DNA of 64,000 nt from assembly GCA_964353875.1 (NCBI GenBank), contig CAYGXU010000004.1, positions 1-64,000 of the forward strand, in the 5' to 3' direction. A model generated the notes under the pieces. It saw only the letters and a list, made by a program, of their open reading frames with translations. It searched no databases and was not told where the DNA came from. This document shows positions 44,888 to 53,491 of the stretch, piece by piece. The translations under genes and the position numbers were made by a program. The stretch comes from MGNI01 sp964353875. Lineage in GTDB: Bacteria > Chloroflexota > Anaerolineae > Anaerolineales > E44-bin32. Every line of letters starts with the position of its first letter. Position 1 is the first letter of the stretch.

Positions 44888-45574
44888 ATGAAAGACCATT
44901 ACATCATTGCCGCTTCGATTTTGGCAGCTGATTTTGAGTGTCTTAGGGAAGAAATTAAACATGCGCAATCTGGAGGCGCCGATTGGATACACATCGACAT
45001 CATGGATGGACATTTCGTTCCCAACATCTCAGTCGGACCCATGATTGTAGCTGCCTGTCGAAGAGTTACTGATCTCCCCCTCAACGTACATCTCATGATC
45101 GAAGCGCCTGAAAGAATGTTAAAGCCTTTTGCTGATGCTGGAGCTTCAGGCCTGATCGTTCATGCCGAGGATCATGTCCATTTGCATCGTACTCTGCAAA
45201 ACATCAAAGAGCTCGGATTAGGAGCGGGGATCGCGATTAACCCAGCCACACCAGTTTCTGCCTTATCTGAAGTGATTAATGAGATCAACTTAGTCCTCGT
45301 CATGACCGTTAACCCCGGATTTGGCGGCCAGGAATTGATTGAATCGACACTAAATAAGATTGGAAGGGTTAAAAAACTACGTGAACAGGACGCAAAAAGC
45401 CATTTCTTGATCGCGGTAGATGGTGGAATCCACCCAGGTACGATAGCCAGGGTGGCGGATGCGGGTGCGGATGTTTTCGTTGCCGGGAGCTCGATTTTTA
45501 AATACAAGGAAGGTATCGAAGCAGGTATCCAGGCATTGAGAGATGCGCTTCGGGAAAAGGTTGCAGGAAAATAA
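44888..45574 (+). CDS. rpe: Ribulose-phosphate 3-epimerase
   Basis: 228 residues from the ATG at 44888; the frame is open further upstream, but family homology begins at IIAASILAADF. TIM-barrel enzyme that interconverts ribulose 5-phosphate and xylulose 5-phosphate. Metal and catalytic motifs: HIDIMDGHFVPN, LNVHLMIE, VNPGFGGQ, VDGGI and VAGSSIF. Convergent with rpmB; the two 3' ends lie 54 bases apart. Confidence 0.95.
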   Translation: MKDHYIIAASILAADFECLREEIKHAQSGGADWIHIDIMDGHFVPNISVGPMIVAACRRVTDLPLNVHLMIEAPERMLKPFADAGASGLIVHAEDHVHLHRTLQNIKELGLGAGIAINPATPVSALSEVINEINLVLVMTVNPGFGGQELIESTLNKIGRVKKLREQDAKSHFLIAVDGGIHPGTIARVADAGADVFVAGSSIFKYKEGIEAGIQALRDALREKVAGK

Positions 45575-45595
45575 AAAGGTCGCACAGAGGCGACC
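45573..45595 (-). terminator. rpmB terminator overlapping the end of rpe
   Basis: Stem GGTCGC/GCGACC (45578-45583 with 45590-45595) with a 6-base loop, followed on the minus strand by TTTTTATTTT. It serves rpmB; its T tract overlaps the rpe stop codon (45572-45574). Confidence 0.75.
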
Positions 45596-45628
45596 GAATG
45601 GCAATTACCGTAGTTGATGGATAAATGA

Positions 45629-45808
45629 TTAGAACCGTGACAACCGTTTAATACACTTGGCACAAAGCGTTTTTTGGACCCAATGCCCCTTCTCCATAAT
45701 TTGCACGCGCTGCAAATTTGGGCGAAACTTACGTTTTGTTGCCTTCATGGAGAAGCTACGATTTTGACCAAAGGTAGTTGTTTTACCACAATGAGCACAC
45801 TTAGCCAT
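45629..45808 (-). CDS. rpmB: Ribosomal protein L28 (bL28)
   Basis: 59 residues: MAKCAHCGKTTTFGQNRSFS at the start, then the basic KATKRKFRPNLQ block, and CAKCIKR near the end. It has two C-x2-C pairs, so it is the zinc-binding form of L28. A single-gene unit, divergent from yloU as in many Gram-positive-type genomes. AAAGGA lies about 11 bases before the ATG. Confidence 0.95.
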   Translation of the reverse strand: MAKCAHCGKTTTFGQNRSFSMKATKRKFRPNLQRVQIMEKGHWVQKTLCAKCIKRLSRF

Positions 45809-45922
45809 TTTAAGAAAATATCCTTTCTAAGATAATCAAGGGTCTTCTGTGAACGAACGAAATCATACCACATGTCGATTTGACCTTCAATCCATAACTC
45901 TACGATGCGGGGAAGATCCATC

Positions 45923-46279
45923 ATGACAGGAGAAAATACCATATTGGGTCGCATCCTTATCTCCCCCAAAGCGATGGCAACCATCGCGGCACAGGCGGTT
46001 ATGCAATCCTATGGCATCGTTGGGATGGCCTCCAAAAATATCGTCGATGGGATTGCAGATATTCTGGCGCATGATCCGCGACACGGCGTTGATGTCAAAG
46101 AGTTGGATGGAGAAATCATCATTGACCTTTACATCATTGTTGAATATGGAACCCGAATATCCTCGGTCGCCTCAAGCGTCGCCAATATTGTGCAGTATCA
46201 AATTGAACGTGCTGTGGGATTACCCGTTGCAGCGGTCAATGTCCATGTACAGGGACTGCGGGTAAGCAGCACAGATTAA
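45923..46279 (+). CDS. Asp23/Gls24-family protein (YloU-like)
   Basis: 118 residues from the ATG at 45923 (GGGGAAG 7 bases upstream). The Asp23 family pattern is ILISPKAMATIAAQAVMQSYGIVGMA, then IIIDLYIIVEYGTRISSVASSV and LPVAAVNVHVQGLRV. Relatives have been tied to envelope stress and to the membrane. It leads the block with fakA, as is common in Firmicutes and Chloroflexota. Confidence 0.92.
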   Translation: MTGENTILGRILISPKAMATIAAQAVMQSYGIVGMASKNIVDGIADILAHDPRHGVDVKELDGEIIIDLYIIVEYGTRISSVASSVANIVQYQIERAVGLPVAAVNVHVQGLRVSSTD

Positions 46280-46294
46280 ACCGGATGGATTGTC

Positions 46295-47989
46295 ATGAGT
46301 GAGGCCGATCAATCCACAGAAGAGATAACGCGTGATTACCTGCTAGAGCGCTATCGAACCATTGACGGTCGAGAAATGCGTCGGTTGCTAGAGGCCGCTT
46401 TGACATGGCTTCGTACCAACCAGGAAGTGGTTAACGCGTTGAATGTCTTTCCTGTTCCAGATGGGGATACAGGAACGAACATGGTTCTTACTATGCAAGC
46501 TGCCTGGGATGAGATTGCTTCCATGGGGGAACGCTCGATAGGCAAATTATCGCGCGCGATCGCGCATGGCGCTCTCATGGGAGCCAGGGGAAACTCCGGT
46601 GTGATCCTTTCTCAGCTTTGGCGCGGCTTCGCCCGTACGGTGGATGATCACCCTTTGATGGATGCCGCGCTTTTTGTAAATGCACTCAAAGAAGCACGAG
46701 AAACTGCCTATAAAGGTGTTGTTCGCCCTGTCGAGGGTACCATCCTCACCGTTTCTTCAGACGTCGCTCAGGCAGCCTCTGAGGCTTTCAATAACGGCGC
46801 TTCCTCGGTCTTCGAGATCCTTGAACGGATTGTACAGGCCGCCGATGACTCGGTTCAACGCACACCAGAACTACTTCCCATCCTAAAAGAAGCGGGGGTT
46901 GTGGATGCGGGTGGTCTTGGACTTTATTTCATCCTGGATGGCATGCTGCGTGTTACCTATGGGAAATCACTCGATCAAACCATCGCCACCGTTCAACCCC
47001 TGAGCGCAATTACAATGGATCATACGAGAGAAACCATCGAACCTGGGCAGGATTGGGAAGTTGTGATCGACTTTCAACCCAACGAACCGTTGGATATTCA
47101 GAAGTTCTATCAGAAATTAGAAACCTTAGGGACTTCGATTCAGGTTGGTGAAGGGGATGGGTTGTATCGTTTGCACATTCATGTTGCTGATCCACGTGAG
47201 TACGAGCCAATCGAATACACAAAAACCATAGGAACGGTCACGAATATTGCCATTGAAAACCTCATGTCTCAAATAGATGGCAAATGCGGAGAGCAAAGTA
47301 TAAACCAAATCCGCTTTACCTCCGTCGAACCAGGTCAAATTGCTGCCATCCCTGTCGCACCTGGCCTTGGTATTGCACGGGTTTTTGCTAGTTTGGGCGC
47401 CGCCAATATCATCGAAGGTGGTCAAACTATGAATCCTTGCACACAGGAAATCCTGGATTCCATCGAGAATCTGCCCACAGATAAGGTCATCCTATTGCCA
47501 AACAATAAAAACATCATCCTAACTGCAAAACAAGCAACAGAATTAACTGTAAAGGATGTCAAAGTTGTCCCAACAACCTCTATTCCCCAAGGCATTGCAG
47601 CCATGTTAGCTCTTGAGCCGAATGGAAAATTTGAGGATGTGGTGAAGTCGATGCAAATGGCTTGTAAGGAAATTCAAACCGGTGAGATAACTATTGCTAC
47701 TCGATCAGTAGAAATCGATGGCGTCTCTGTTCGCGAAGGGCAAGTAATTGGATTATTAAATGGTAAACTTACCACTGCTGGTGATGAGCTAGATGAAACC
47801 TTGCTAAATTTACTCGAGTTATGCAGCGCAGGTCAGGCCGAATTAATCACATGTTATTATGGCGAAGATCTTTCCGCTATCCAAGCGAATACATTGGCTG
47901 ATATTGTCCGAGAGAATTACCCCGATGTCGAAGTTGAAATAGTGGAAGGAAATCAACCTCACTACCAAATCATCCTCTCAGTTGAATAG
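46295..47989 (+). CDS. fakA: Fatty acid kinase catalytic subunit (FakA/YloV, DAK-type)
   Basis: 564 residues. The N-terminal Dak phosphatase/kinase-like domain (about 25-225) has VFPVPDGDTGTNM, the metal-binding motif, and GARGNSGVILSQLWRGFA. The central and C-terminal FakA domains follow, with NPCTQEILDSIE and ILLPNNKNIILTAKQA. FakA phosphorylates fatty acids held by FakB (DegV-like) proteins, two of which are encoded directly downstream. Confidence 0.92.
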   Translation: MSEADQSTEEITRDYLLERYRTIDGREMRRLLEAALTWLRTNQEVVNALNVFPVPDGDTGTNMVLTMQAAWDEIASMGERSIGKLSRAIAHGALMGARGNSGVILSQLWRGFARTVDDHPLMDAALFVNALKEARETAYKGVVRPVEGTILTVSSDVAQAASEAFNNGASSVFEILERIVQAADDSVQRTPELLPILKEAGVVDAGGLGLYFILDGMLRVTYGKSLDQTIATVQPLSAITMDHTRETIEPGQDWEVVIDFQPNEPLDIQKFYQKLETLGTSIQVGEGDGLYRLHIHVADPREYEPIEYTKTIGTVTNIAIENLMSQIDGKCGEQSINQIRFTSVEPGQIAAIPVAPGLGIARVFASLGAANIIEGGQTMNPCTQEILDSIENLPTDKVILLPNNKNIILTAKQATELTVKDVKVVPTTSIPQGIAAMLALEPNGKFEDVVKSMQMACKEIQTGEITIATRSVEIDGVSVREGQVIGLLNGKLTTAGDELDETLLNLLELCSAGQAELITCYYGEDLSAIQANTLADIVRENYPDVEVEIVEGNQPHYQIILSVE

Positions 47990-47991
47990 GT

Positions 47992-48849
47992 ATGTCCCGA
48001 ATTCGAATCGTAACCGACAGCACAGCTCGTTTCCCCGTCCGGGGCTTCTTAGACAGATATCCGATTTCCATTGTTCCTTTAACTGTTCGTTTAGGAAAAA
48101 ATACGCTTCTGGAAACCGAGAGCATGAAGCAGGAAGAATATAATGCGCTTTTTTCCAGTCGCGATATCCTTCCCATCACAGAAGCCCCTTCCATTGAAAC
48201 CTTTGCCCAGATCTACAACCGTCTGAGGGAAGAAACGGATCAGATTATCTCGATCCACACCTCATCCCAAATCATCCCCATTGTGGCCAATGCCTATGCG
48301 GCCAGCCAACGCTTTCTTGGTCGCTGTAATATTCAAGTAATCGATTCTCAAACCATCTCTGTTGGTCTTGGACTGCTTGTACAGACGGCAGCCGAGGCTG
48401 TTGCTGAAGGGAAGGACTTCGATACCTTAATTCGTATTGTTCGGGGTATGATCCCACGTCTCTATCTTATTTTCTCTGTTGATGATCTAGCATATTTGGA
48501 GCATAATGGTTTAGTAAGCAGATCTCAGGCAATCTTAGGGAATATGCTGGGGATTATTGCCCTCTTAACGATTGAAGATGGCAAGATCATCCCGATGGAG
48601 AAAGTGCGTACACGCATCCGTTCGATTGAAAAGATGGTCGAGTTCACTTCAGAGTTTACTGCCGTGAACCATATTTCAATATTGCATGGCAGCGGTCAAT
48701 CGGTTGACGAGTGTAAGACCTTGAAAGATCGACTTCATGCTCTCTACCGCGATATTCCGATTACCATTGCAGAATATGGTCCTTCCGTTGCATCTTACAT
48801 TGGACCGCGAAGCACTGGTGTTGTCGTATTAGAATCTCAGGATGAGTGA
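47992..48849 (+). CDS. DegV-family fatty-acid-binding protein (FakB-like), copy 1
   Basis: 285 residues. The DegV signature is RIVTDSTARFP at the N-terminus, with the EAPSIETFAQIYNRL and SIHTSS motifs that hold the fatty-acid carboxylate. It presents a fatty acid to FakA for phosphorylation. Starts 2 bases after the fakA stop and overlaps the next gene by 8 bases. Confidence 0.92.
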   Translation: MSRIRIVTDSTARFPVRGFLDRYPISIVPLTVRLGKNTLLETESMKQEEYNALFSSRDILPITEAPSIETFAQIYNRLREETDQIISIHTSSQIIPIVANAYAASQRFLGRCNIQVIDSQTISVGLGLLVQTAAEAVAEGKDFDTLIRIVRGMIPRLYLIFSVDDLAYLEHNGLVSRSQAILGNMLGIIALLTIEDGKIIPMEKVRTRIRSIEKMVEFTSEFTAVNHISILHGSGQSVDECKTLKDRLHALYRDIPITIAEYGPSVASYIGPRSTGVVVLESQDE

Positions 48850-49702
48850 AGATATGTTAAAAAAATCTAAAATAGCAATAGTTACTGACAGTACTGCCGA
48901 TATCCCAGAAAACGATCAAATAACATTTCAGATCGAAGTCGTCCCTGCAATATTGACTCTTGATGGGCAGACTTATATGGATGGGCGAGACCTGTCACGG
49001 ATGGAATTCTACAGTCGTCTTCCAAGTCTCCAAAGACCCCCGACCACAGCCGCGCCCTCAATTAAGCTCTTTGAAGATACCTATGAACGCCTGCTTTCAA
49101 GTGGTGTCGAACGTATCATATCGATCCATCTGCCAACCACACTGAGCTCGATGTTGGATGTTGCTACTCAAGCAGCGAAATCATTCGGTGAGCGAGTTAA
49201 GGTCTTCGATAGTGGTCAAGTTTCACTGGGGATGGGATTCCAGGCGATTGAAGCGGCTTCGGCGATATTGAAGGGCGCTTCCTTCGAAACGGTCTTGGAG
49301 ATCGTGCAGCGCGCAAGGGAGAACATCCGTCTGATCGCCTTGATTGATACGCTCGAATTCCTTAAACGCAGTGGGCGTATCGGGTGGCTTAGCGCTGGCA
49401 TAGGAAATCTGCTCCAAATCAAAGTCGTCTTGGAGCTTTTTAACGGAGTCGTAAATCGACTGGGTCAAGTCCGCACGCGTGGGAAGGCATTGGCCCAACT
49501 TGAGCAGATCGCTGAATCCTGGGGTGTGCTTGATCGTATGGCGGTTGCCCATTCAGCGATTTCTGAAGAAGCAGAAAACTTTGCTGAGAAAATTCGCCAT
49601 CTCTGTAGAACTCAACCTTTGGTCATCGATGTGACCACTGCGATTGGCGCACATATTGGCCCACGAGCCCTCGGCATCATTGGCCTGAGACAAATGGGAT
49701 GA
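48842..49702 (+). CDS. DegV-family fatty-acid-binding protein (FakB-like), copy 2
   Basis: 286 residues. AIVTDSTADIPE at the start, TTAAPSIKLFEDTYERL, then SIHLPTTLSSML and the C-terminal IGAHIGPRALGIIGL. It differs substantially from copy 1, so the two probably prefer different fatty acids, as known for FakB1 and FakB2 in S. aureus. Overlaps copy 1 by 8 bases. Confidence 0.92.
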   Translation: MSEDMLKKSKIAIVTDSTADIPENDQITFQIEVVPAILTLDGQTYMDGRDLSRMEFYSRLPSLQRPPTTAAPSIKLFEDTYERLLSSGVERIISIHLPTTLSSMLDVATQAAKSFGERVKVFDSGQVSLGMGFQAIEAASAILKGASFETVLEIVQRARENIRLIALIDTLEFLKRSGRIGWLSAGIGNLLQIKVVLELFNGVVNRLGQVRTRGKALAQLEQIAESWGVLDRMAVAHSAISEEAENFAEKIRHLCRTQPLVIDVTTAIGAHIGPRALGIIGLRQMG

Positions 49703-49743
49703 AGGGCGTGCCAAGTCCTTCTTAAGACAAAAGCGGGTATGGA

Positions 49744-52290
49744 ATGAATCCAACGATCGAAAAGCTCGCAAAATTTTTGCATTTAGAGGCCGAACGAGGC
49801 TACGACAACCGCGCGGTTCTGGGTGGGCTGCAAAATATTCTTCAGATTTGGGAGAAGGAAGCCCAACAATCAGCGGTTCCCGAACAGCTTGCCCATGCTG
49901 TCATCTCACGCTTGCGCGATTATCCTAAACTAACTCCTGCCTCTCGCCGTGAAGTTCTCAATGGACTTTGGACACGGATATGCCATGAGTATCCTGAACT
50001 AAGTACGGTGATGGCCGAATTACCACCAGCCCAAACGGACGAGCCTCAGAAGTCGGTACCAATCACTCCTCCCTCGGATGTAAAAACCGCCCCGCTTGTC
50101 AAAGAACCATTCACTGTTCTGCCCCAAGAGGATCAGGAACAGGCTGGGACAGAGACAATCCTCAAAACGGAAAAGAAAGCGACTGAGCGGAAGGCTTCAC
50201 GTCGGGGCACGGCACCCCATCCACCGATTGCTTTGGAGGCCTCCCTCACCGTGCTTCCTGGTATTGGCGCTAAAACTGCCAACACTTTGGGAAAACTAGG
50301 TCTACACTCAATTGGCGATCTGCTATGGTATCTTCCTCGTCGCTACGATGATTACTCCGAACTTAAAACCATCAATCGATTGTGGTACGGGGAAGAGGTC
50401 ACTGTCATCGGGACGGTTGAGGAAATCCATGTTCGCCTGGTACGCAATGGAAAAATGAAGTTGGTTGAAGCCCTAATAGGAGATAGCACCGGCTCATTGC
50501 GAGTTACCTGGTTTAATCAACCCTGGATTGCGGAGAAACTCCGTCCTGGGACGGGAGTGGCGCTCTCAGGACGAGTGGATCAGTATCTTGGTCACCTGAC
50601 CATGAACAGCCCGGAGTGGGAACCTCTTGATCGAGTACAGCTACATACCAGCCGTATTGTTCCAATCTACCCTTTGACGGCTGGGGTGACCGCAAAATGG
50701 CTTCGTCATGTGATTAGTTCCACTATCACCCGATACGCGCAGCGATTACCCGATCCCCTGCCCGACTCCATCCGCAGAGATGCGGATTTATTGCCTTTAA
50801 GCATCACCCTGCAACAAATCCATTTCCCTGATGATTGGGACACACTCCAGCGAGCCCAGCACCGTCTGGCTTTTGATGAGATGTTTTATCTCCAGCTCGG
50901 CGTCCTTCTCCAGAAACTCGAATGGCAGCAATTAGAAACAAAGCCCTTAGTCATCAATCAGGCGCAGATCGATGGTTTCATCCAAAACTTGCCATTTGAG
51001 ATGACCAAAGCGCAAAAACGTGCGCTGGAGGCAGTACGAGCCGATCTCGAAACCCCCCATCCGATGAATCGATTACTACAAGGCGATGTCGGTTCAGGAA
51101 AGACAGTCGTCGCAGCCGTAGCAATTGCCATTACGGCTGCCAATGGTGCCCAATCTGCGTTTATGGCTCCGACCAGCATTCTAGCTGAACAACATCTCAT
51201 GACCCTCAGGAGCATCCTCCCGCAGTGCGCGAGCATACCCGAACATCGAATTCGTCTCCTGCTTGGCTCGACACCCGAATCAGATAAAGCTGAGATCCGT
51301 GATGGGCTCGCTCGAGGGGCGATCCAAGTTGTTATTGGGACTCACGCACTCTTGGAAGAACCTGTGATCTTTGCCAATCTTGGCTTGGCCGTGATCGATG
51401 AACAACACCGCTTCGGAGTGAACCAGCGCGCCATACTGCGTGCGAAAGGAAACAATCCCAACCTGCTGATAATGACTGCGACTCCTATTCCAAGATCGCT
51501 GGCCTTAACTCTCTATGGCGATTTGGATCTTTCGGTCATCGACGAAATGCCACCTGGCAGAAAACCGATCCAAACCCGAGTTCTCACCCCGGTCGAACGA
51601 TTACGGGCTTATCAATTCATCAAGAGCCAAGTAGATCAAGGCAGACAGGCATTTATTATTTATCCATTGGTGGAAGAATCCGAAAAGGTAAATGCCAAAG
51701 CTGCTGTTGCTGAGCATGTACGTCTCCAGAGTGAGTATTTTGTCAATTATCAAATCGGCTTATTACATGGCAGGATGCGACCTGAGGAAAAAGAAGAGGT
51801 GATGCAGAAATTCCGTGCTGGAGAGTATCAAATCCTGGTATCTACTTCCGTTGTAGAAGTGGGTCTCGATATTCCCAACACGACAGTCATGCTTATTGAG
51901 GGCGCCAATCGTTTTGGCCTTGCTCAACTGCACCAATTTCGAGGTCGTGTCGGTCGCGATGACCAACCCTCTTACTGCCTACTCATCCCCGATTCGATCG
52001 ACGAAACAGATAATGAACGCCTCAAAGCGATGGAATTAACCCAGGACGGATTTAAGCTGGCTGAGGTCGACCTAGAGCAACGTGGCCCTGGCGAGTTCCT
52101 AGGAACCCGTCAATCCGGCTTTGCTGAGTTACGCATGGCGCGCCTCACAGATGTACGCTTGATCGAGAAAGCGCGTGAGCAAGCCAAGAAAATCTTTCAG
52201 AACGATCCTGACCTATCTCGTCCTGAACATCAAAGCCTCGCGGAAGCGATGAGACGCTTCTGGTCCACTGGAAGAGGAGAGATAAGCTGA
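49744..52290 (+). CDS. recG: ATP-dependent DNA helicase RecG
   Basis: 848 residues; bacterial RecG is usually near 690. The first about 155 residues are an extra region, helical then low-complexity, without a recognised domain. Then a helix-hairpin-helix-like start (LPGIGAKTANTLGKLGL), the wedge/OB domain and the helicase: LLQGDVGSGKT (Walker A), VIDEQHRFG (DEQH box), ATPIPRSLAL, VVEVGLDIPN and QLHQFRGRVGRDDQ. It remodels stalled replication forks. The stop shares its last base with the coaD start (TGATG). Confidence 0.94.
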   Translation: MNPTIEKLAKFLHLEAERGYDNRAVLGGLQNILQIWEKEAQQSAVPEQLAHAVISRLRDYPKLTPASRREVLNGLWTRICHEYPELSTVMAELPPAQTDEPQKSVPITPPSDVKTAPLVKEPFTVLPQEDQEQAGTETILKTEKKATERKASRRGTAPHPPIALEASLTVLPGIGAKTANTLGKLGLHSIGDLLWYLPRRYDDYSELKTINRLWYGEEVTVIGTVEEIHVRLVRNGKMKLVEALIGDSTGSLRVTWFNQPWIAEKLRPGTGVALSGRVDQYLGHLTMNSPEWEPLDRVQLHTSRIVPIYPLTAGVTAKWLRHVISSTITRYAQRLPDPLPDSIRRDADLLPLSITLQQIHFPDDWDTLQRAQHRLAFDEMFYLQLGVLLQKLEWQQLETKPLVINQAQIDGFIQNLPFEMTKAQKRALEAVRADLETPHPMNRLLQGDVGSGKTVVAAVAIAITAANGAQSAFMAPTSILAEQHLMTLRSILPQCASIPEHRIRLLLGSTPESDKAEIRDGLARGAIQVVIGTHALLEEPVIFANLGLAVIDEQHRFGVNQRAILRAKGNNPNLLIMTATPIPRSLALTLYGDLDLSVIDEMPPGRKPIQTRVLTPVERLRAYQFIKSQVDQGRQAFIIYPLVEESEKVNAKAAVAEHVRLQSEYFVNYQIGLLHGRMRPEEKEEVMQKFRAGEYQILVSTSVVEVGLDIPNTTVMLIEGANRFGLAQLHQFRGRVGRDDQPSYCLLIPDSIDETDNERLKAMELTQDGFKLAEVDLEQRGPGEFLGTRQSGFAELRMARLTDVRLIEKAREQAKKIFQNDPDLSRPEHQSLAEAMRRFWSTGRGEIS

Positions 52291-52817
52291 TGATTCGCGC
52301 AGTATTTCCGGGAACCTTTGATCCGATCCATTATGGTCATATGGACATCGCCCAACGTGCTGTTCGCCTTTTCGATGAGCTTGTCGTTGCAGTTTACGAT
52401 CGGCCTTTGAAAAATCTGTTGTTTTCTCCTCAGGAGCGCCTCGAACTGGTGAAGAAAGCATTCGAGCAAGAGAACCGCATCCAAGTTGAATTATTTAGTG
52501 GATTGATTGTAAGCTATTGTCGTCAAGTGGGATCCCAAGTCATTGTGCGTGGACTACGGGTTTTTTCCGATTTTGAACATGAGTTCCGGATGGCTCTGGC
52601 CAATCACCGCCTTGATCCCAGCATTGATGTGGTCGCACTCATCACGAGCGAAGAACACAGTTTCCTCACTAGCTCAACTGTGAAAGAGATCGCTTCTCTC
52701 GGAGGGGATGTCACAAGTATGGTCCCCGAGCATGTCCGATATGCCTTAAAGGAACGCTTCAACGAGCTTGGTGAGGAAGGGATCGGTCGATTGGCGATGA
52801 ATTCCCTTCGTGATTAA
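52290..52817 (+). CDS. coaD: Phosphopantetheine adenylyltransferase
   Basis: 175 residues, next-to-last step of coenzyme A synthesis. PGTFDPIHYGHMDIAQRA carries the nucleotidyl-transferase H-x-G-H-type motif. VRGLRVFSDFEHEFRMA and the late SSTVKEIASLGGDV motif (the ISSS/T-x-R region has STVKE here) are standard. It overlaps recG by 1 base. Confidence 0.95.
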   Translation: MIRAVFPGTFDPIHYGHMDIAQRAVRLFDELVVAVYDRPLKNLLFSPQERLELVKKAFEQENRIQVELFSGLIVSYCRQVGSQVIVRGLRVFSDFEHEFRMALANHRLDPSIDVVALITSEEHSFLTSSTVKEIASLGGDVTSMVPEHVRYALKERFNELGEEGIGRLAMNSLRD

Positions 52818-52917
52818 AGGCAGTTGCTCAAAAAGCATTTTCAGTGTAGGCTTCGGCTTAAAACTTGCAACTACGTAGATAGCATGATAAAACCGGCGTC
52901 TTAGACCGGAGGCTCGA

Positions 52918-53442
52918 ATGGACATCCTGCACTTGGTAGACCGGTTAGAAGAGCTCTTCAACCAGAGCCGTCCCATACCGTTCACTCGAAGTGTGATAGT
53001 CGATGAGGATCGTTTCCTGGAGATCGTCGATCAAATGCGAGTCTCGATTCCTGCTGAAGTCAAACGGGCACAGCAACTTGAAGCTCAACGTGACCGTATA
53101 CTGGCTCAGGCGCAGGAGGAAGCCAATCGCACGATTGCCCTCGCCAAACAAAGAAGCGAGGATTTTGTCAATCGAGATGCAATCGTCAAAGCTGGACAGG
53201 CACGGGCAGAACAGATTATCCAACAAGCGAGGATCGATGCGGATGCTACCCGACGCGATGCCGATGACTATGTGGTTGAAGCATTGGGAAACATCGAATC
53301 GGAGCTGATCCGACTACTTAACCAAGCCCGTAACGGGATCGCTAAATTGACTGCCGATCGTCATGCAGCATTGAATCGGGAACATGAAACAGACTTGATG
53401 GAAGAAGCACCCGATCCAATGGCGACACCTCCATCGACCTGA
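52918..53442 (+). CDS. DivIVA/SepIVA-like coiled-coil protein
   Basis: 174 residues with GGAGG 5 bases before the ATG. The N-terminal part (LVDRLEELFNQSRPIPFTRSVIVDEDRFLEIVDQMRVSIPAEVKRA) matches in pattern the start of mycobacterial SepIVA (region with RGVPMT, VLELID and IPGEL). A long coiled coil rich in Ala, Gln and Arg follows (about 50-150). SepIVA-type proteins help to organise septal and cell-wall growth. Some databases label similar proteins as ATP synthase subunit b because of the coiled coil. Located 100 bases after coaD. The role is inferred. Confidence 0.65.
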   Translation: MDILHLVDRLEELFNQSRPIPFTRSVIVDEDRFLEIVDQMRVSIPAEVKRAQQLEAQRDRILAQAQEEANRTIALAKQRSEDFVNRDAIVKAGQARAEQIIQQARIDADATRRDADDYVVEALGNIESELIRLLNQARNGIAKLTADRHAALNREHETDLMEEAPDPMATPPST

Positions 53443-53491
53443 TTTGCACTTTCCTCTTGCGAGACCAATACCCCTTTTGGCTCGTCCATAC

